Under the pieces are notes generated by a model. That model saw nothing but the letters and a program-made list of their open reading frames with translations. It was not told where the DNA came from and made no database searches. From NCBI GenBank assembly GCA_014529385.2, contig CM043968.1:128813018-128877017 (forward strand): a DNA stretch of 64,000 nt, written 5' to 3'. The translations under genes and the position numbers were made by a program. Below, piece by piece: positions 46,261 through 58,602 of this stretch. Numbering within the stretch: the stretch's first letter is position 1; each line of letters opens with the position of its first letter. The DNA is from Adiantum capillus-veneris (lineage: Eukaryota; Streptophyta; Polypodiopsida; Polypodiales; Pteridaceae).

Positions 46261-48394
46261 GCTGTCTTCCCCTCCTCCACTGAGACTATATGCTTCTTTG
46301 CATCTTCCATCAAACATACTTGTGTTAAAATGTGCATTAAAATAGTGTCACCCTTCTCTCCAAGCTATTTGGCCACATTCCACCACCATCTAATGTGTTT
46401 ATCAAATTTAAAAAGTGATTGTGTGGCTCACAAATGCCTTCTCCTCATTTGGGAGATTACACAATAGAGTTATTGGCTATCTATGTAGTTATGTGATAGT
46501 TGAAATATTATTGTAATGATTCTTTGCATTATCGTTATGTGAGGACCTTCTACAATGACAATGTCATCTATGGGAGCAGTGTCCATGTATGCTCCTCTCT
46601 GCCCAATCAATTCCTATGACTCTCCAAGTTTCCAATCCTCAATTCTCTCTCTCTCCTCATTTATGCCATTTATCCTATCCCTACAACCACCTTCAGTGTG
46701 GTCTGTCATCTCTCAAGCACACATTCAATCATTGAATTTCCAATCCCACTTGAAGTCAATAGCCAGGTCCTTGGTCTTCTTGAGGACTATGTGTAAAGTG
46801 TGAGTTTTGTCCTAGAGTATAAACCAAAAAGAGAAAAGGTGGAATTATCCCACATGTATTGGTGCAAGGCTGTAGAGCTACTTAAAGCTCATTTCATGAA
46901 TGAATAAATTAACTCTATTTTGCATTACATCTCCCTTGTTTATGGTGAGCTTGTTTATGGCTTGGCTTGTGAATGCATGCTCACCAAACGGAGTGTGTTA
47001 ATCTTGGGATAGTTTCCTACGACGTTAAAATTCTCTTCTTCTTCTTCTTCATCTGATCACATTGGTGATGACACTACCTTGCTTGTGAAGGGTGTCTTTT
47101 TGTGATGTCGTGCATGATGTGTTAGACGTGCCCACTCACCTCATCTCTATCTCTAGAGCTACTCAATACTTAATGTTCACTTTGATATTAAAATGGGCGA
47201 CATAATTTCCAATACATCTGGTGCATCAATTAGGTGACCATGGTGATGCCTACTTGTGGCTCTTGCCTGATGGTACACGGCTCTTGCCTGAATCATGTTT
47301 CATGGTTAACATTTGGAAGGGATATGGCACTCTACTATGACTCAAAAAAGTATTTTAATCAATCTTTCTAATCACAACCTTGTATTGGACAGGTCTATCA
47401 ATTGATTGCCCAACCCAGCCCATGCCAACTCTCTCTAATAATGAAAGTGTGTTGTGACGCTCTCTTTGTGTTCTTCCTGTTGCTCCTTTTACAACACCTT
47501 GTGTCTAAAGATTTGATTCCCTTTTGGTGTTCCCAAGCCCCATCATGTTCTCTCTTCTTATGCTAATGGCAAACAATATGCAGACTGTTCCCCAAAGGAG
47601 GCAACTTATCATGCCTTAATATCCTTGGTCTTGTCCATGTTGGCTTCGCAAAACCAATGGAGGTGAACTCAGTTCATTTTGTCTTTAGGTCATATTGGAA
47701 AACCATTTTCCAACTGTTACAGGTACTCGCATGACACTGTTGACACGCGAACTTCTGAAATGCTTCTCACATAACTTTCCGCATTTTGTTTTTGCAGGCT
47801 GTTTCCTTCCACACATCAATGTGTTTATGATATACAAATTTTTTGTGATTCTCTTTCCGGGTGGATCGTTGACATGGGTGTACTTTCTCCTTAAAAAATT
47901 TGATGCTCGACAACATTAAAGTGTAGATTTCAGGCAGATTCTGGACAGGGCAGGCATATCATCAAGCACTACAAAAAAAATCGGTTGCCACCAAAATTGA
48001 ATGCAAACATTGAAGGATGCACACAATAAATGAAGGTAGGAAAAGGGAGAATTAATACCCACAGAAAAGAAGAGTATGGAAGAGCCAAGCAAAGGTTTGA
48101 AAAACAACTTATCCAGGAGAGACAAGTCCAATTACTGGCTCTCGACTAAGTCTCCACACCATAGCCATATTTTTGTCATAGATAAATAATCACTTCCCTG
48201 AGTTTTGGGTAGTGCCAATAACTACCCCATACACACTCCAGCTCAACTCTTGTCAGCATATATGCCAAAAATAACTCCTGATTTATCTCATTTCTTCTCA
48301 ACTTGGCTAATACTCCTGATTTGTCAACTAGCCTTTCAGCAAAGGACGACGACTCCTCTTGATCCTACAGTGCTTCCCTTGATCCTCATTACAG
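46261..48394 (+). other. Non-coding flank with possible copia protease debris
   Basis: About 2.1 kb without a clear gene. Translation of 47090-47170 gives VVHDVLDVPTHLISISRATQ, resembling the DVLYVP..NLISVS segment after copia protease, then broken text to about 47300. The right end (about 47920-48394) is the 3' flank of the DHHC gene. Confidence 0.35.
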
Positions 48395-50320
48395 CTACAC
48401 AAGTTCCTCATTACATTCGTTTTGGTATGCAATGTCGCAGTGCACAGCTGAAGCTACTCCAGGTGTTGGCTCCAAGACTCCACTAGAAAAAGAATGGCTA
48501 GACCTAAACACATTGCGCGCTTCCCTCTGCAATGGGTTTAGTGTATCTTTCACTACAGGATGGTTCAAAGTGCCTGAGTCATTCTCGCTGCTATCAAGCT
48601 GCTCAAATGAATCAAGAGGGAGCTTGCCATTTTGCCATGAACAGAGAATGAACTCATTTAGGCGACCAGAATGACCGCATGAGAACCTTCTACTGGCGCT
48701 TCCAATTCTCTTGGAAGCCACCAATTCTCCACTAAAACCTTGGCTACTCGCAAAGCTGCTCTCTATCTCTTTCACCAGAGCATCTGGTTCTGTCGACAAT
48801 ATGGGCATAGAAGTTGAAGCTAGCTGTGCATCCTCCTCTTTATGTGAAAAAGAGTTCCAGGGATTAATCTTGATTGTCGAGAATCGTTGAGAGAGCGCCC
48901 TCCAGGAAGCACCAACATCCTTCTCTGCCTTCAGCTGCATATGTAAAACGATCCCTTAGCAACACAACACAAAGATATACAGAGAAAAGAACACGCAAAT
49001 GCCACCTCATGATCAACTGATAAGGGTCCACCAATATTCTGCTTTTGCTGGAATCTTGCGGAGCCATCAGAAGTGGGACCTGGCATCAACAGAGATTTTG
49101 GCTGGAGCTTCTCTGTATCCCACTCTTCATTTCTCTTTGCCAAAATATACTCGTATGTTGTTAAACCCTACCAGTTAAAAGTCCAGACAGAAAATTTCAC
49201 CTCTCCAAACAAATTAAAGGAGCATTTTAGCATATTAGTGTGATGAAGCTTACCTTTCTTATGAGAAGAACATGAAAGAATATAAGCTGGGCCAGAAGAT
49301 AGGTTGCCACCATTGCCACAAAAGTGCAAGACACCTGCACAAAATACCATTGTTTCTGATTTGGTAGTCGAGTTGTTTATGATCCAACTATAACTTGGTA
49401 GTCCACATTCAAACAAATAATGTGCTTACCAACACAAGAAGGTAGCCCAAAGATGGAAAACTCCTGCCCAGCCTCAGAGAAATAATATTTTCATAGCGCC
49501 TCTCTCTCAGGGAACGCTGCACTATTATCCAAAGTCCAAAGGACCATTGCAGGGTGAACTGTCTTGTCAAGACAAAAGGAACAACAAAGAATCAAAGAGA
49601 GAGATGTAAACATTGTCTACAATTACCACAAAGTAAGAAACATTTTGATGTATGTATGTCATTTCAAACCTTGCACCTTGTGGGCACAACACAGTAATTA
49701 GTTGTCATTACCATAAACGAAGCTGCCACAATTAGGATGATAAAAATCTTGTAATTTCTCTTACCAATGCAGTTGTTCAACCACTGTAAAGACAAATAGA
49801 GGTATTAGGATTGTCACTACACTCAAAAAAAGTGAACATAACCACAAAAGAGAATTGATTATCTCAATAACAACTGCAGAAAAAAGGGAAGCCTAACCTG
49901 ACAATGGTGATCAAATCCATCTACACACTTGTCACAAACACAGCAGTGCTTGGTACGAAAGGAAATCTAATAAAAGAAAATAAAATATTTAGCAATTTAA
50001 GCAAACTCATTCTTACAGATCCAAATTGACAAACTTAGCAATACCGGAACACGGCACAAACTGCAAAACGAATTTCCATTTCCTGGCTCCAAGTCTTGTG
50101 CATTTGATGATTGAATGCATGTATCCACTGGACAGTGGTTGATTTTTGGACATTGCATGAAGCTAGGTAAGTGCTCTTGTGCCTGACCCTGTATTTTAGG
50201 CTCCAAAGACACCATTTCAAAGCTGTTCCCAGCTGAGCCATGCTTCTTAAGACCCCTCACTAGGACATTTGCTGGATCGCTTGTCACACACCATGTATAA
50301 AGTGCAGAGACCACCAATAT
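48395..50320 (-). CDS. DHHC-type protein S-acyltransferase (5' exon not found)
   Basis: Seven exons on the minus strand: 50045-50320, 49898-49966, 49712-49783, 49430-49558, 49254-49334, 49006-49167 and 48395-48934, with GT-AG introns and phases that join cleanly into 442 residues. Numbered from the first exon shown: CSLC near 86, the zinc-binding cysteines HCCVCDKC at 99-106, the DHHC active site at 111-114, then WLNNCIGKRNY. Two hydrophobic blocks (about 130-155 and 175-207) are membrane spans, and TTYE at 212-215 is the conserved TTxE motif. A Ser-rich cytosolic tail follows. DHHC enzymes transfer palmitate to cysteines at membranes. The order matches the plant PAT19-22-like group. The N-terminal first membrane spans (about 50 residues) were not found within 2 kb upstream, where repeats intrude. 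Confidence 0.9.
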
Positions 50321-51221
50321 CTGCATACAAGCAGCAAACCGCCCAAGCGTCGTGCATTAACCATATAAGCAAACAACTATGCACACTCAAAAGAGATGCA
50401 TTGATAAATTTCTCGCCTCCAAATATACTTCTAGACTTAAAACATGTTAGCTCACATAACCCAACCACAAATATAGGTCCTAGAATTTTCCCTAGAACAA
50501 GATTACACATTCTCAATTCTCGTCTCTAAAAGGGACTCTAGAAGACTTGCAGATTACATCATAACACAAAAAAATTATTAGCGGTCGCTCTGCGACGGAA
50601 CATAGCTATGCATGCATTGTGCACTAACACACTATGCCAATACACGAGGAGTCTACCTAGCTACGGCATGAAAGCATACATTGGCTTCTCGGGCACTACA
50701 GAGTCTCAAGCAACCACGTTAGCTAAAAGGGACTCTAGAAGACTTGCAGATTACGTCATAACACAAAAAAATTATTAGCGGTCACTCTGCGACGGAACAT
50801 AGCTATGCATGCATTGCGCACTAACATACTATGCCAATACACGAGGAGTCTACCTAGCTACGGCATGAAAGCATACATTGGCTTCTCGGGCACTACAGAG
50901 TCTCAAGCAAACACACAGAAACCAAATGCAAAAGATGACATGAGCAACCTACTCACCTACAACCATCTACAAGCGTTTTGGGGCCTACATCTCATTCTAA
51001 CTGAATGAATATCGGTGACAAGGGTAAGGAGAACCTCTCTAATCATTAGCTACCATCAGAATTGAATTTTGAAGACTACCAAAAATCCGAACTATTGGAA
51101 ATCTGCCAAATGAAAAGAAAAGCTTTCAACTTAAAGTTGATGGGGCAGACAGCTTCCCTAAACTAGCCAACCACCCTATACAGTGGAAAATTTTAGGCAG
51201 AAAAACAGTACTTTTTTGGCA
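50321..51221 (-). other. Intron or 5' flank of the DHHC gene
   Basis: Ends in the acceptor CTTGTATGCAG beside 50320. It holds a 188-bp duplication and otherwise nothing recognised. Confidence 0.55.
50526..50910. repeat. 188-bp direct duplication
   Basis: 50526-50713 and 50723-50910 match with only a few substitutions (period 197), both starting CTAAAAGGGACTC and ending CTCAAGCAA. Confidence 0.95.
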
Positions 51222-51582
51222 TTAAAAATAATCTTTATAAAAAGCACCAATGATGTATGTGCTGTCCAAACTTGGCCATACAAAGCCAGCTTGTAATACC
51301 TTCTTGCTAGTGAACTCTAATTCAAAGTACCCACAATAGACACCTTCATGACAGCTAGTAAGAATCTCCTTGATTTCAATAGAAAGAGGTACCCTTCTTA
51401 GCACTTGATCCCAATTCCTTACCCTTGCAGTACACATGATTGTTCAATCTATATCTACTGACCTTACAAACCAACCAATACTTTTGGCCCTTGGTGAGGC
51501 CATCTGGCCATTCACCAGTATCAAGGAAGTGCATTATAACTTGCATGCAATAACTACCTTGACACAAAGGTTGCTTCAGCAC
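51222..51582 (-). pseudogene. Gypsy integrase zinc-binding fragment
   Basis: Minus-strand frames read FLDTGEWPDGLTKGQKYWLV and, after a frameshift, RNWDQVLRRVPLSIEIKEIL then HEGVYCGYFELEFTSKKVLQ and AGFVWPSL. This is the N-terminal zinc region of a gypsy integrase (HEGV..GHF) with the second His lost. It is an isolated piece with no neighbouring domains, in the upstream region or an intron of the DHHC gene. Confidence 0.85.
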
Positions 51583-52028
51583 ATTATGTCACAAACTGCT
51601 GATGTGTCAATGTCACTGAAGACCGCATGAATTAGGGGCACCCTGAGCCTAACCCTACCCAACCTGCAAATCCCGGCCAAGGGGCCTAAACCCTAGCAGA
51701 AACAGAAGAAGAGAAAGTCTTCACCAACTTACAGAACCTCCAAAACCCCATCTAACAAGGCCTAAAGTAAAGCAAACAGGGCCTAGGGTAAAGCAAACAC
51801 ACACACACACATGACGTGGTTGCTGTACGGACGTCCAATAAATTTCATTGACCTATTGATGACACGGCATCTGTACAAAGCCCACGTTTTGCATTGGCTG
51901 ATGATATGGCAGGCTGTACAGACTTCCACGAGCTACGCTGGCAGCTTTTGAGGACTAGATGCTTTTGAACTTAATGCTTTTCATGTAAACTGCTTTTGGT
52001 AAGCCAAGGGCCTTTAAATATGAACTAT

Positions 52029-52080
<52 letters not shown>

Positions 52081-52320
52081 CGCATGCAAATGCAGAGCAC
52101 AGCCACAGGTGTTGTACCGTGTTGAAGCAATATAAAGAAATACCAAAAGGGTCGCCATCGTTTGGGGCCACAGCTCTCTTGGGATGGAACTCCACCACTT
52201 CGTGTCTCATGCATCGTGTTTCTCTTTCAATTCAATTGTTTTGAAGCGTCTCCAGTCTGTTCAATCTGTTCTTTTCTGTTAGAACGTGGTGTGGAACATG
52301 GTGCCCTTCCATTACACTTG
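51583..52320 (+). repeat. LTR-like segment with primer-site-like end
   Basis: Contains a CCTTTAAATATG box (about 52009), a (CT)24 tract and an end ...CATTACA followed by TTGTATTAGAGCTC, which resembles a mutated TGGTATCAGAGC. No partner LTR is present. It could also be the promoter side of the DHHC gene. Confidence 0.4.
52031..52078. repeat. (CT)24 microsatellite
   Basis: 48 bp of CT just downstream of the TATA-like box. Confidence 0.97.
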
Positions 52321-52810
52321 TATTAGAGCTCTAGTCGTGTGCTCTTTTGAAAGCACACGAGTCCTACCAAGAACAAATAGAGCACAATACGAGTTCCATC
52401 TTGACAAGCTTCACAACATACTTTCGCGGCATCCTCAACAGAATCTCCCAATGTTGCAAAGTTTTCAACAGTTTTTGAATTACATGTTACCCCCTCTGAT
52501 GCCCCAAGTGGTACCACCTCCTCCAGCACCAGAAAGTACATGAGCCTCCACCGACAACCTACTCAGCATTCTGTCTCGATGGGAGTGTCTTTAGGAACAT
52601 GATACAGTCGTCTGACCTTGATCTAGTGCAACTGCCTCTGCCACCGCCATTGCCACAATTTCTCCCACCATCACCTGGGTACAATGGTTGGAGCTAGTAT
52701 GGATATCCCTACTATCCACATTAGGGGTTTTCACCTAACCAACCAAAGGATTCTAAAGATGGCAGGACGACAACAATTTGACAACATCTATGCTTTGGGG
52801 AACTACACAG
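52286..52810 (+). pseudogene. Gag-like remnant
   Basis: An 85-codon frame (LDKLHNILSRHPQQNLPMLQ, a proline-rich end) after the primer-like site, then broken Pro-rich text. No family assigned; its place after an LTR-like end suggests a Gag leader region. Confidence 0.35.
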
Positions 52811-52919
52811 AAGAATCAAAGATTTCTCGATGTCACGTGCACATCTAACCCTATGTGTACGTGGACAAGCTACTTCATGACATGGATTCAGTTCAATTCA
52901 GTTAGCCTAGCTTAGGAAG
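52811..52919 (+). other. 3' internal end of a further element N copy
   Basis: GATGTCACGTG ... CCCTATGTG ... GTGGACAAGCTA (52829-52900) aligns with 55384-55456, the 3' end of the element N internal region. The polypurine-like AGCTTAGGAAG abuts the LTR at 52920. Confidence 0.75.
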
Positions 52920-53224
52920 TGTTCTGGCACTTTTGTGAGTCTCGCAGACCGTGCATGTCCAGGCACTTAGAGTAGATGCATATCCTCTGGTTGAACACAG
53001 CATGATCATCAACATTACCGTCAGATTCCATCGCATTTTTACAGTGCCTAGACCTAATTTCCCTATTTTAGCCATTTTTCACTTATTATTAATAAGTGAA
53101 TTTTATTGGGAACTGGGTAGAGCAAATTGAGTAAGTCACTATATAAGCAAACTAGCGCTAGCACTTTCAGGCAGAAGAGGCAGCACAAACCAAGTGTCCA
53201 ACAGAGCACCTTCTCAGCAAGAAC

Positions 53225-53272
<48 letters not shown>

Positions 53273-54033
53273 AGCGGAACTCCTAGCGTTTTCAGCCAAC
53301 AAAGAAGCCAGCGTTTTCAGCTTTGCAGCACCTAGCGACAGCAGGACCATAGCGTTTTTGCAAATTGACACCAGATCAGCCCTAGCGTTTTTGGATCAGT
53401 AGGACAACATAGCGTTTTGCACATTCTCCGCGACAGAACAAGCATAGGCATCAGAGTTTTCAGTTTTCAGCAATCAGACTCCACAGTAGAACCCCCAAAC
53501 CTCGCAGATCTCACCTTCCCGCAACATATCCTCACCGCACGGTCAGATCAGCCAGCGTTTGCAGATTCAGCCCGGAAAACGCAGATTTCAGCATCTACGG
53601 TATCAACGCGTCGTCGTCGCATCATCGTCATCGCCGTCGTCACCGACATAGAGTCAAAATTCAGCAGATAAAGATTTGCAGATTTCAGCCATTAGCCTTT
53701 TTAGATTTCAGCCCGTCTCGTCATCGTCGACATCGTCGGCAAGTCCATTGCATTGTAGAGATTTGTGCAATCAATAGTAGACCGCTCTCACCATAGAGAG
53801 TGGGGCCTTCGGAGGAGGGTTTGACAACATTCTGGTGTCGTATTCTCTTCTCTCTCTATCTCTCAGTCTCAACACCTTCATCCATAGTGTTTATACACTT
53901 GTTTGTGTCCATTGCACTCTCTCACTAAAGGAATGGAAGGCTCTCCCTTCCGTAAGTAAAAGGAACCCTTGAGCACAGTTCGGAGGACTCATCTTGAGCA
54001 AAGTTCAACATTCACATCCGCTAAACCTTACAT
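52920..54033 (+). repeat. Element N LTR 1
   Basis: Starts TGTTCTGGCACTTTTGTGAG, ends CTTACA. A CTATATAAG box lies at about 53139. The part after it repeats short phrases AGCGTTTT(T/C) and CAGATTTCAGCC. The homologous LTR starts TGATATGGCACTTTTGTGAG. Confidence 0.85.
53226..53272. repeat. Poly-C tract (47 C)
   Basis: 47 uninterrupted C in the transcribed part of LTR 1. The other LTR has no C run at the matching place (about 61230). The exact length is prone to sequencing error. Confidence 0.9.
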
Positions 54034-54034
54034 T

Positions 54035-54047
54035 GGTATCAGAGCTT
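54035..54047 (+). promoter_or_regulatory. Element N primer binding site, copy 1
   Basis: TGGTATCAGAGCT right after the LTR; initiator tRNA-Met complement. Confidence 0.92.
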
Positions 54048-54488
54048 TGGCAGTGTTTTGTATCACTCAAGGAAAGAACCACAAGAATTTTTTTTGCTTG
54101 TTGCAAGTCGCACGTAACCCAAGTCCTCTTGGGCATGTCGATTCCTAATCGTGTTTTTGAACAATGACAGGAAACCCAAGAAAGAAGGGCTTGTCCAGCC
54201 TCACCTTGTTTCTCTTTTCACTCATTGAGAGCGGACCGTGCACTTAGCGGCAGGCCAATCGACGTGAGGTGGGAAAAAGCAACCTTGGTGTGAGCGCAAG
54301 GCCGCCAAGGGGTGCACCCGCGGGAAAGAGAAGAGCTCGGGTAAGAGAAGATCCTTCTCTAACACAGATTGCAAGCTAAAGACCACCCTCAAGAACCTCA
54401 AGGACCTCAAGAACTCTAGACCCTCAAGAACTCAAGAACCACAAGAACCCGTGTTCCTCGCGAACTTAAGAACCAACCACTTCAGTGT

Positions 54489-54863
54489 ATGGTCATCACC
54501 CGAAGCGGAATGGATACTTCGCATGGAGGTGGTGAGCATGGAAGTGGCAAAGAGGACTTTTCCCCACCAAGAGGTTTTTCCGACCCTCCCTCTTCTCCAT
54601 CTACGCCAAGGATTGTACCAAATCCTATGGAGGCTTTGGTCAAGACGATGATGGACATGAGGATACAACAACAAGCGCAACGCGCCGCCTTGGAGCACGA
54701 AGAAAGAAAAGCAAAATTGGATCGTAAATATAAAGAAAGAATAGCCGAATTCGATCGCAAGTGCGAAGAAAGACGGTTAGAGCGTGAAGCGCAAAGAGCC
54801 CAACACATGCAAGAGTTGGTCCTACTTTTTTCTAATATGCAGGCGCAAATTGAACAGAATTAG
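54489..54863 (+). CDS. Element N ORF1, copy 1 (Gag-like)
   Basis: 124 codons. It starts MVITRSGMDTS, the short start typical of plant gypsy Gag proteins (M..TRSG). A Pro-rich stretch (PPSSPSTPRIVPNPMEAL) and a long charged coiled coil (HEERKAKLDRKYKERIAEFD and on) follow to QAQIEQN and a TAG. Copy 2 (62643-63032) has the same plan and stops at the same place. It is probably a structural protein that could be packaged with a partner element; function is inferred. Confidence 0.7.
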   Translation: MVITRSGMDTSHGGGEHGSGKEDFSPPRGFSDPPSSPSTPRIVPNPMEALVKTMMDMRIQQQAQRAALEHEERKAKLDRKYKERIAEFDRKCEERRLEREAQRAQHMQELVLLFSNMQAQIEQN

Positions 54864-55460
54864 GAGAAGGAGACTCTTAGTCTTTGCTTCCCCAAAGTCA
54901 GACACACATGATTTGTATGATAAAGATAAGCATGATGATTTGCATGATCAGGTGTGATTATTCACAAGAATGATGAATTGCATGATAATGATAAGCATGA
55001 TGATTTGCATGATCAAGATGTGATTGTTCACGTCTAGTGAAGCTAACCTCATTGCAGATTCGATCGATCACGAAGAACCGATCTTGGCTCTCGAGTCGAG
55101 GTCCAAAGAACCCCCACAGGAAGTATTCTGTGTTCGAATGCTCAGTCAGTACGCATTGTTCGAGTGTTCCATTCGTGATGCTTTCCTGTATTTTAGTCAC
55201 CGTCCTTATGTGATCCCTTTTCACAGGCATGCCATATTGTACGATAAACACGATTCACTCATGAATGAGCACGGATGTATGCGGATTACTCTTGAAAAGA
55301 TGAAATGTTTGCATTCAAGGAATTCACATTCCATGTCTCTTCTTTGGCATGACACAGTATCCGAAAGAGCACAAGAAAGATTGAGCATGTCACGTGACAT
55401 ATCCAACCCTATGTGTCCGTGGACAAGCTATAGCATGATCAAGGTTCAGTCAGTCCAATC
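54864..55460 (+). pseudogene. Element N ORF2, copy 1 (interrupted)
   Basis: Same frame as ORF1 after the stop, with more stops: HDDLHDQ text, then from about 55024 an open frame with ANLIADSIDHEEPILALESR, SKEPPQEVFC, RPYVIPFHRHAILY and SLMNEHGCM. It is cut by Gypsy-R at 55461, and the last codons of the open frame lie in Gypsy-R. Acidic; no family recognised. Confidence 0.6.
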
Positions 55461-56968
55461 TGTAACCGGCCTGTTAACTTCAAAAAGGACGGTAGACTTT
55501 ACTTCAAACCTTGATTTAGCTTTCACCCATTATTAGTCGTCTATTCTACCTGTGCTATAATGACACAAGAGAGGGGAATGGGATATAGATGCTAGAATGC
55601 ATCTGTATGCGAGTCAGACACTAGATTGGCCCCTAAATAGGCGCCCCTTTCAGTATTTCTTTATTCTTTGAGAGGGTAAATTTACAAAGTAGAGTACTAG
55701 GAATCCTCTGTCTATATCCAACTAGATACCACTTGATTTGGCCAAATTTCGACAACATAACAACCCCAAAACTTGCGCGAAACCAATTCCCCTACTGGAA
55801 CTCACTTCCACTTGCATACACCTTCTGATTCCAACTCAAAAAGAGCAATTACAGCTCGCTGGAATTTCTGGTTTTTCACTTGTTTTGAGCCCCAACACTT
55901 CCCAGAAGTGTTCTCTGACAATTGGACACAGTTCCCAATGCATCTGGCATCCATACGGCTGGAAAACAGTCAATTTCAAACCGCTGTATTTTCTGGTTAG
56001 GACCTGTTTTTGACCTAATTTCAGCTGTCAACTGTCCATGCACTGTTCCCAATGCCTTGGACTACGTGCCCCTTGATTCTGGCATGATTCCGAGCACAAA
56101 ACAGCCCAAAATCAACAATAAAACAGTGCTGATTTTTGTGTGTTTACTTGAGAGGTTATCACCCTCTCGTTTCCCTGCTTTGGAGTAGCAGTTAGCTACT
56201 CTTGTTCCTGTTCAGGGAGGCTCTTGCCTCAGCAATAGAGCATCAAACCACAAGACTGAACATGGCCAATCTGATGAGCCCACTAGAGGGGCATAACCAC
56301 AAAGAATAGAGGAGAGAGAGAGCAGTGAGAGGTGTGCAGGTCATGACATCCTGCCCCTCACTGTACATAGAGGGTAAGCCAGCACTCCATTGAAGCTCTC
56401 CCACCTGTGACAACACTCAAAAACGAGCTCACAGCTGAAAATCATGTTTTTGCCTTCTCTTTAAGTAGTAAACTGGCCTCAGAGTGCCAAGTGTCACTCA
56501 TTTGTGCAGTTTCCCACTTTAGACCCTCCGGTCTACACCTGCAGCCTCTGTTGACGTGGCCACAAAGTAACAAAATGATCCCCATGTCAAACTGCACGTA
56601 ATGACGCGAAGACATTTTGCCGTCCAAAAATAGCAATCCCTAAAATTTAAGAGTTTCTGCCATTACATTCTTCTAGGTCATCTGATCCTCTTTGTACACT
56701 GCAGCCACACCCAGAACTGAAATGTAGCCTATGTAGCAAAGGATTCCGCTTTGGCTGGCCAATGACCCCACTTTGGCTAACCATAGTCCTTGTCCAACCT
56801 TAGTGCTCTTTAGCCGTCAGGCCTAAACTCTCTCTGAACAGTTCCACACTGGCTATGCAATGCAAGGCAGTTAGATTTCCAGAGGGGTGTTTCCAAAAGG
56901 TAAAACAAACGAAATTCCCCAAAGAAAGAGAAAATAAACAAAAATGGAATTGCCACTCGCTGGTGACA
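55461..56968 (-). repeat. Gypsy-R 3' LTR
   Basis: 1508 bp, near-identical along its length to 59384-60911; differences are scattered substitutions and small indels (for example an extra repeat of CAAAACAGTCC in the other copy). Confidence 0.95.
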
Positions 56969-57589
56969 TACCCCCCTCTTGAAATCTCAAACGTCCTCGT
57001 TTGCACCTATGTCATACATGCTTACAGTCAGCACTCGAGTGTCCGGACACCGTGTCGACACATGTACGACACATACATGCTTACAATCAACACCTCGTTG
57101 ACACATGTATTGCCTGCGTGCGAACCCTGTCCCAATGACATAGTGGAAGCATCACACCTGCCATTGCGTTGAGTCCATAACTTTCGAATGACAAAATGGA
57201 AGCGTCACATTTTGCCACTGTCTTTTAGTACATGTTGGATCCAGTAACCTTTCGAGCATACCCAAACCGACAGTTTAAGAATGCAGTTACACATGTACTC
57301 TTCAATAGAAATAATTGTTGTACCCTTGACAAACTGACAAGAAATACTCACTTCTATAGCACTAAACAAACTTTTGGACATTCCATAAGAGCAATTGCCA
57401 AACTGACAATCTGTACAGCTCTAACATTCATGTAACATGCACTTCATTTGAGCTCACTGTAAGTAACATGTACAACATTTCTTTCAGAAGCCATTGTCAC
57501 ACTGACAATCCATGTAGCTCTGAATCTCAAGGGGTCAAGGTAGGTTGCAAACCAAGGTTTTAAGTTCCCATACTTTTAGTGACTCTGCA

Positions 57590-57860
57590 AGTTCACTTTT
57601 TTCCATCCACTTGACATCCAAAGGTGAATAGCTTTTGAACTTTACCAAACAGCACCTTGCAACCTTGCCTTTTCTTTTCTTTCTTTATGTGCCAAAATCT
57701 GTTTCGGGACCAAGATCTCGTCAAGTTCCTCGACTTCCCGCTGATCTTCAGCTGGCATATCTTCTGGCACATCACCAACATAGGGTCTGAGAAGACTCAC
57801 GTGAAACGCATTGTGAATCTTCCAACTCTCAAGATTTCAGCCTTTATGCAATATCACTGA
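57590..57860 (-). pseudogene. Gypsy-R integrase C-terminus
   Basis: Minus strand reads WKIHNAFHVSLLRPYVGDVP, VEELDEILVPKQILAHKERK, then, in another frame, KWMEKSELAESLKVW. These are the last part of a gypsy integrase and the chromo-like tail. No core domain precedes it, so most of pol was deleted. Confidence 0.85.
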
Positions 57861-58600
57861 TTTGCATACTAAGCATCGAAAACAATCTTTCTATGCTCTT
57901 CATCTTGATCTTTGGAGATTAACCTATGATCTACCCTTATGATGTCACTTTTATTGGGCTGAAAATTCTCTTTTTGACCCAATTTTGGCAGCATAATTGT
58001 AGTAGAAACCTTCACAACCAAAAATCCACATATCCAAGTGATTATCCACGCATAATAGAGCACTTTTGCAAACCTGTCCTAGAAATTCAGCACGCTGAAT
58101 TCTCTGTTTTTAGCTCCTAAAATGCTCCAGATCACTTGTATTACTGTCCTCTAGCTTCCCCGAAGCTCTTGGGACAAAAAGGCATCAAATAGGGTCAAAA
58201 CCCTAAATCTGCAGAAAAATACAGCAAGCTGTATTTTCTTCTTTCGGGCTCTGTTTTGCGTGCCAATCGCACCAATTCGTCGCCTTTGATCTTCTGCATC
58301 AGTATGACTACTTGCCCTTTGATTTACACGAGATTTCTCACAAGAAATCTTATTAAATCATCATGTACCTGTTTTGAATTAGCCTTTAGCTAATTCGGTA
58401 CCTGTATGAAATCATTCCAAGTGGAAGGAGTCTGTCCTTGTAACAACAATGTATTCCACCACTGACTTGCATTTTTTTTTTTCCAGAAAAGTGGCAGCTT
58501 TCCTGACTTTAAATGCTCCTTCCAACAAATGCTTTGTCAAACTGTTCGAGGAAAGAGAAAACCTTTGTCCTCTCATCAAAGCCATTGAATGTGTCAATGG
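57861..58600 (-). other. Gypsy-R internal sequence without recognised coding
   Basis: AT-rich, short broken frames only. It spans the deletion between Gag-like and integrase remnants. Confidence 0.5.
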
Positions 58601-58602
58601 AC

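Noticed and set aside
46555-46803. 82-aa Ser-rich open frame
   Set aside because: No homology pattern, promoter or codon signal; surrounded by stop-rich debris.
51955-52244. Arg-Glu or Ser-Leu repeat frames
   Set aside because: They are translations of the (CT)24 tract; the same applies to the (GA)n at 45276.
53063-53402. Frames with poly-Pro or poly-Gly runs
   Set aside because: They come from the 47-C tract in an LTR.
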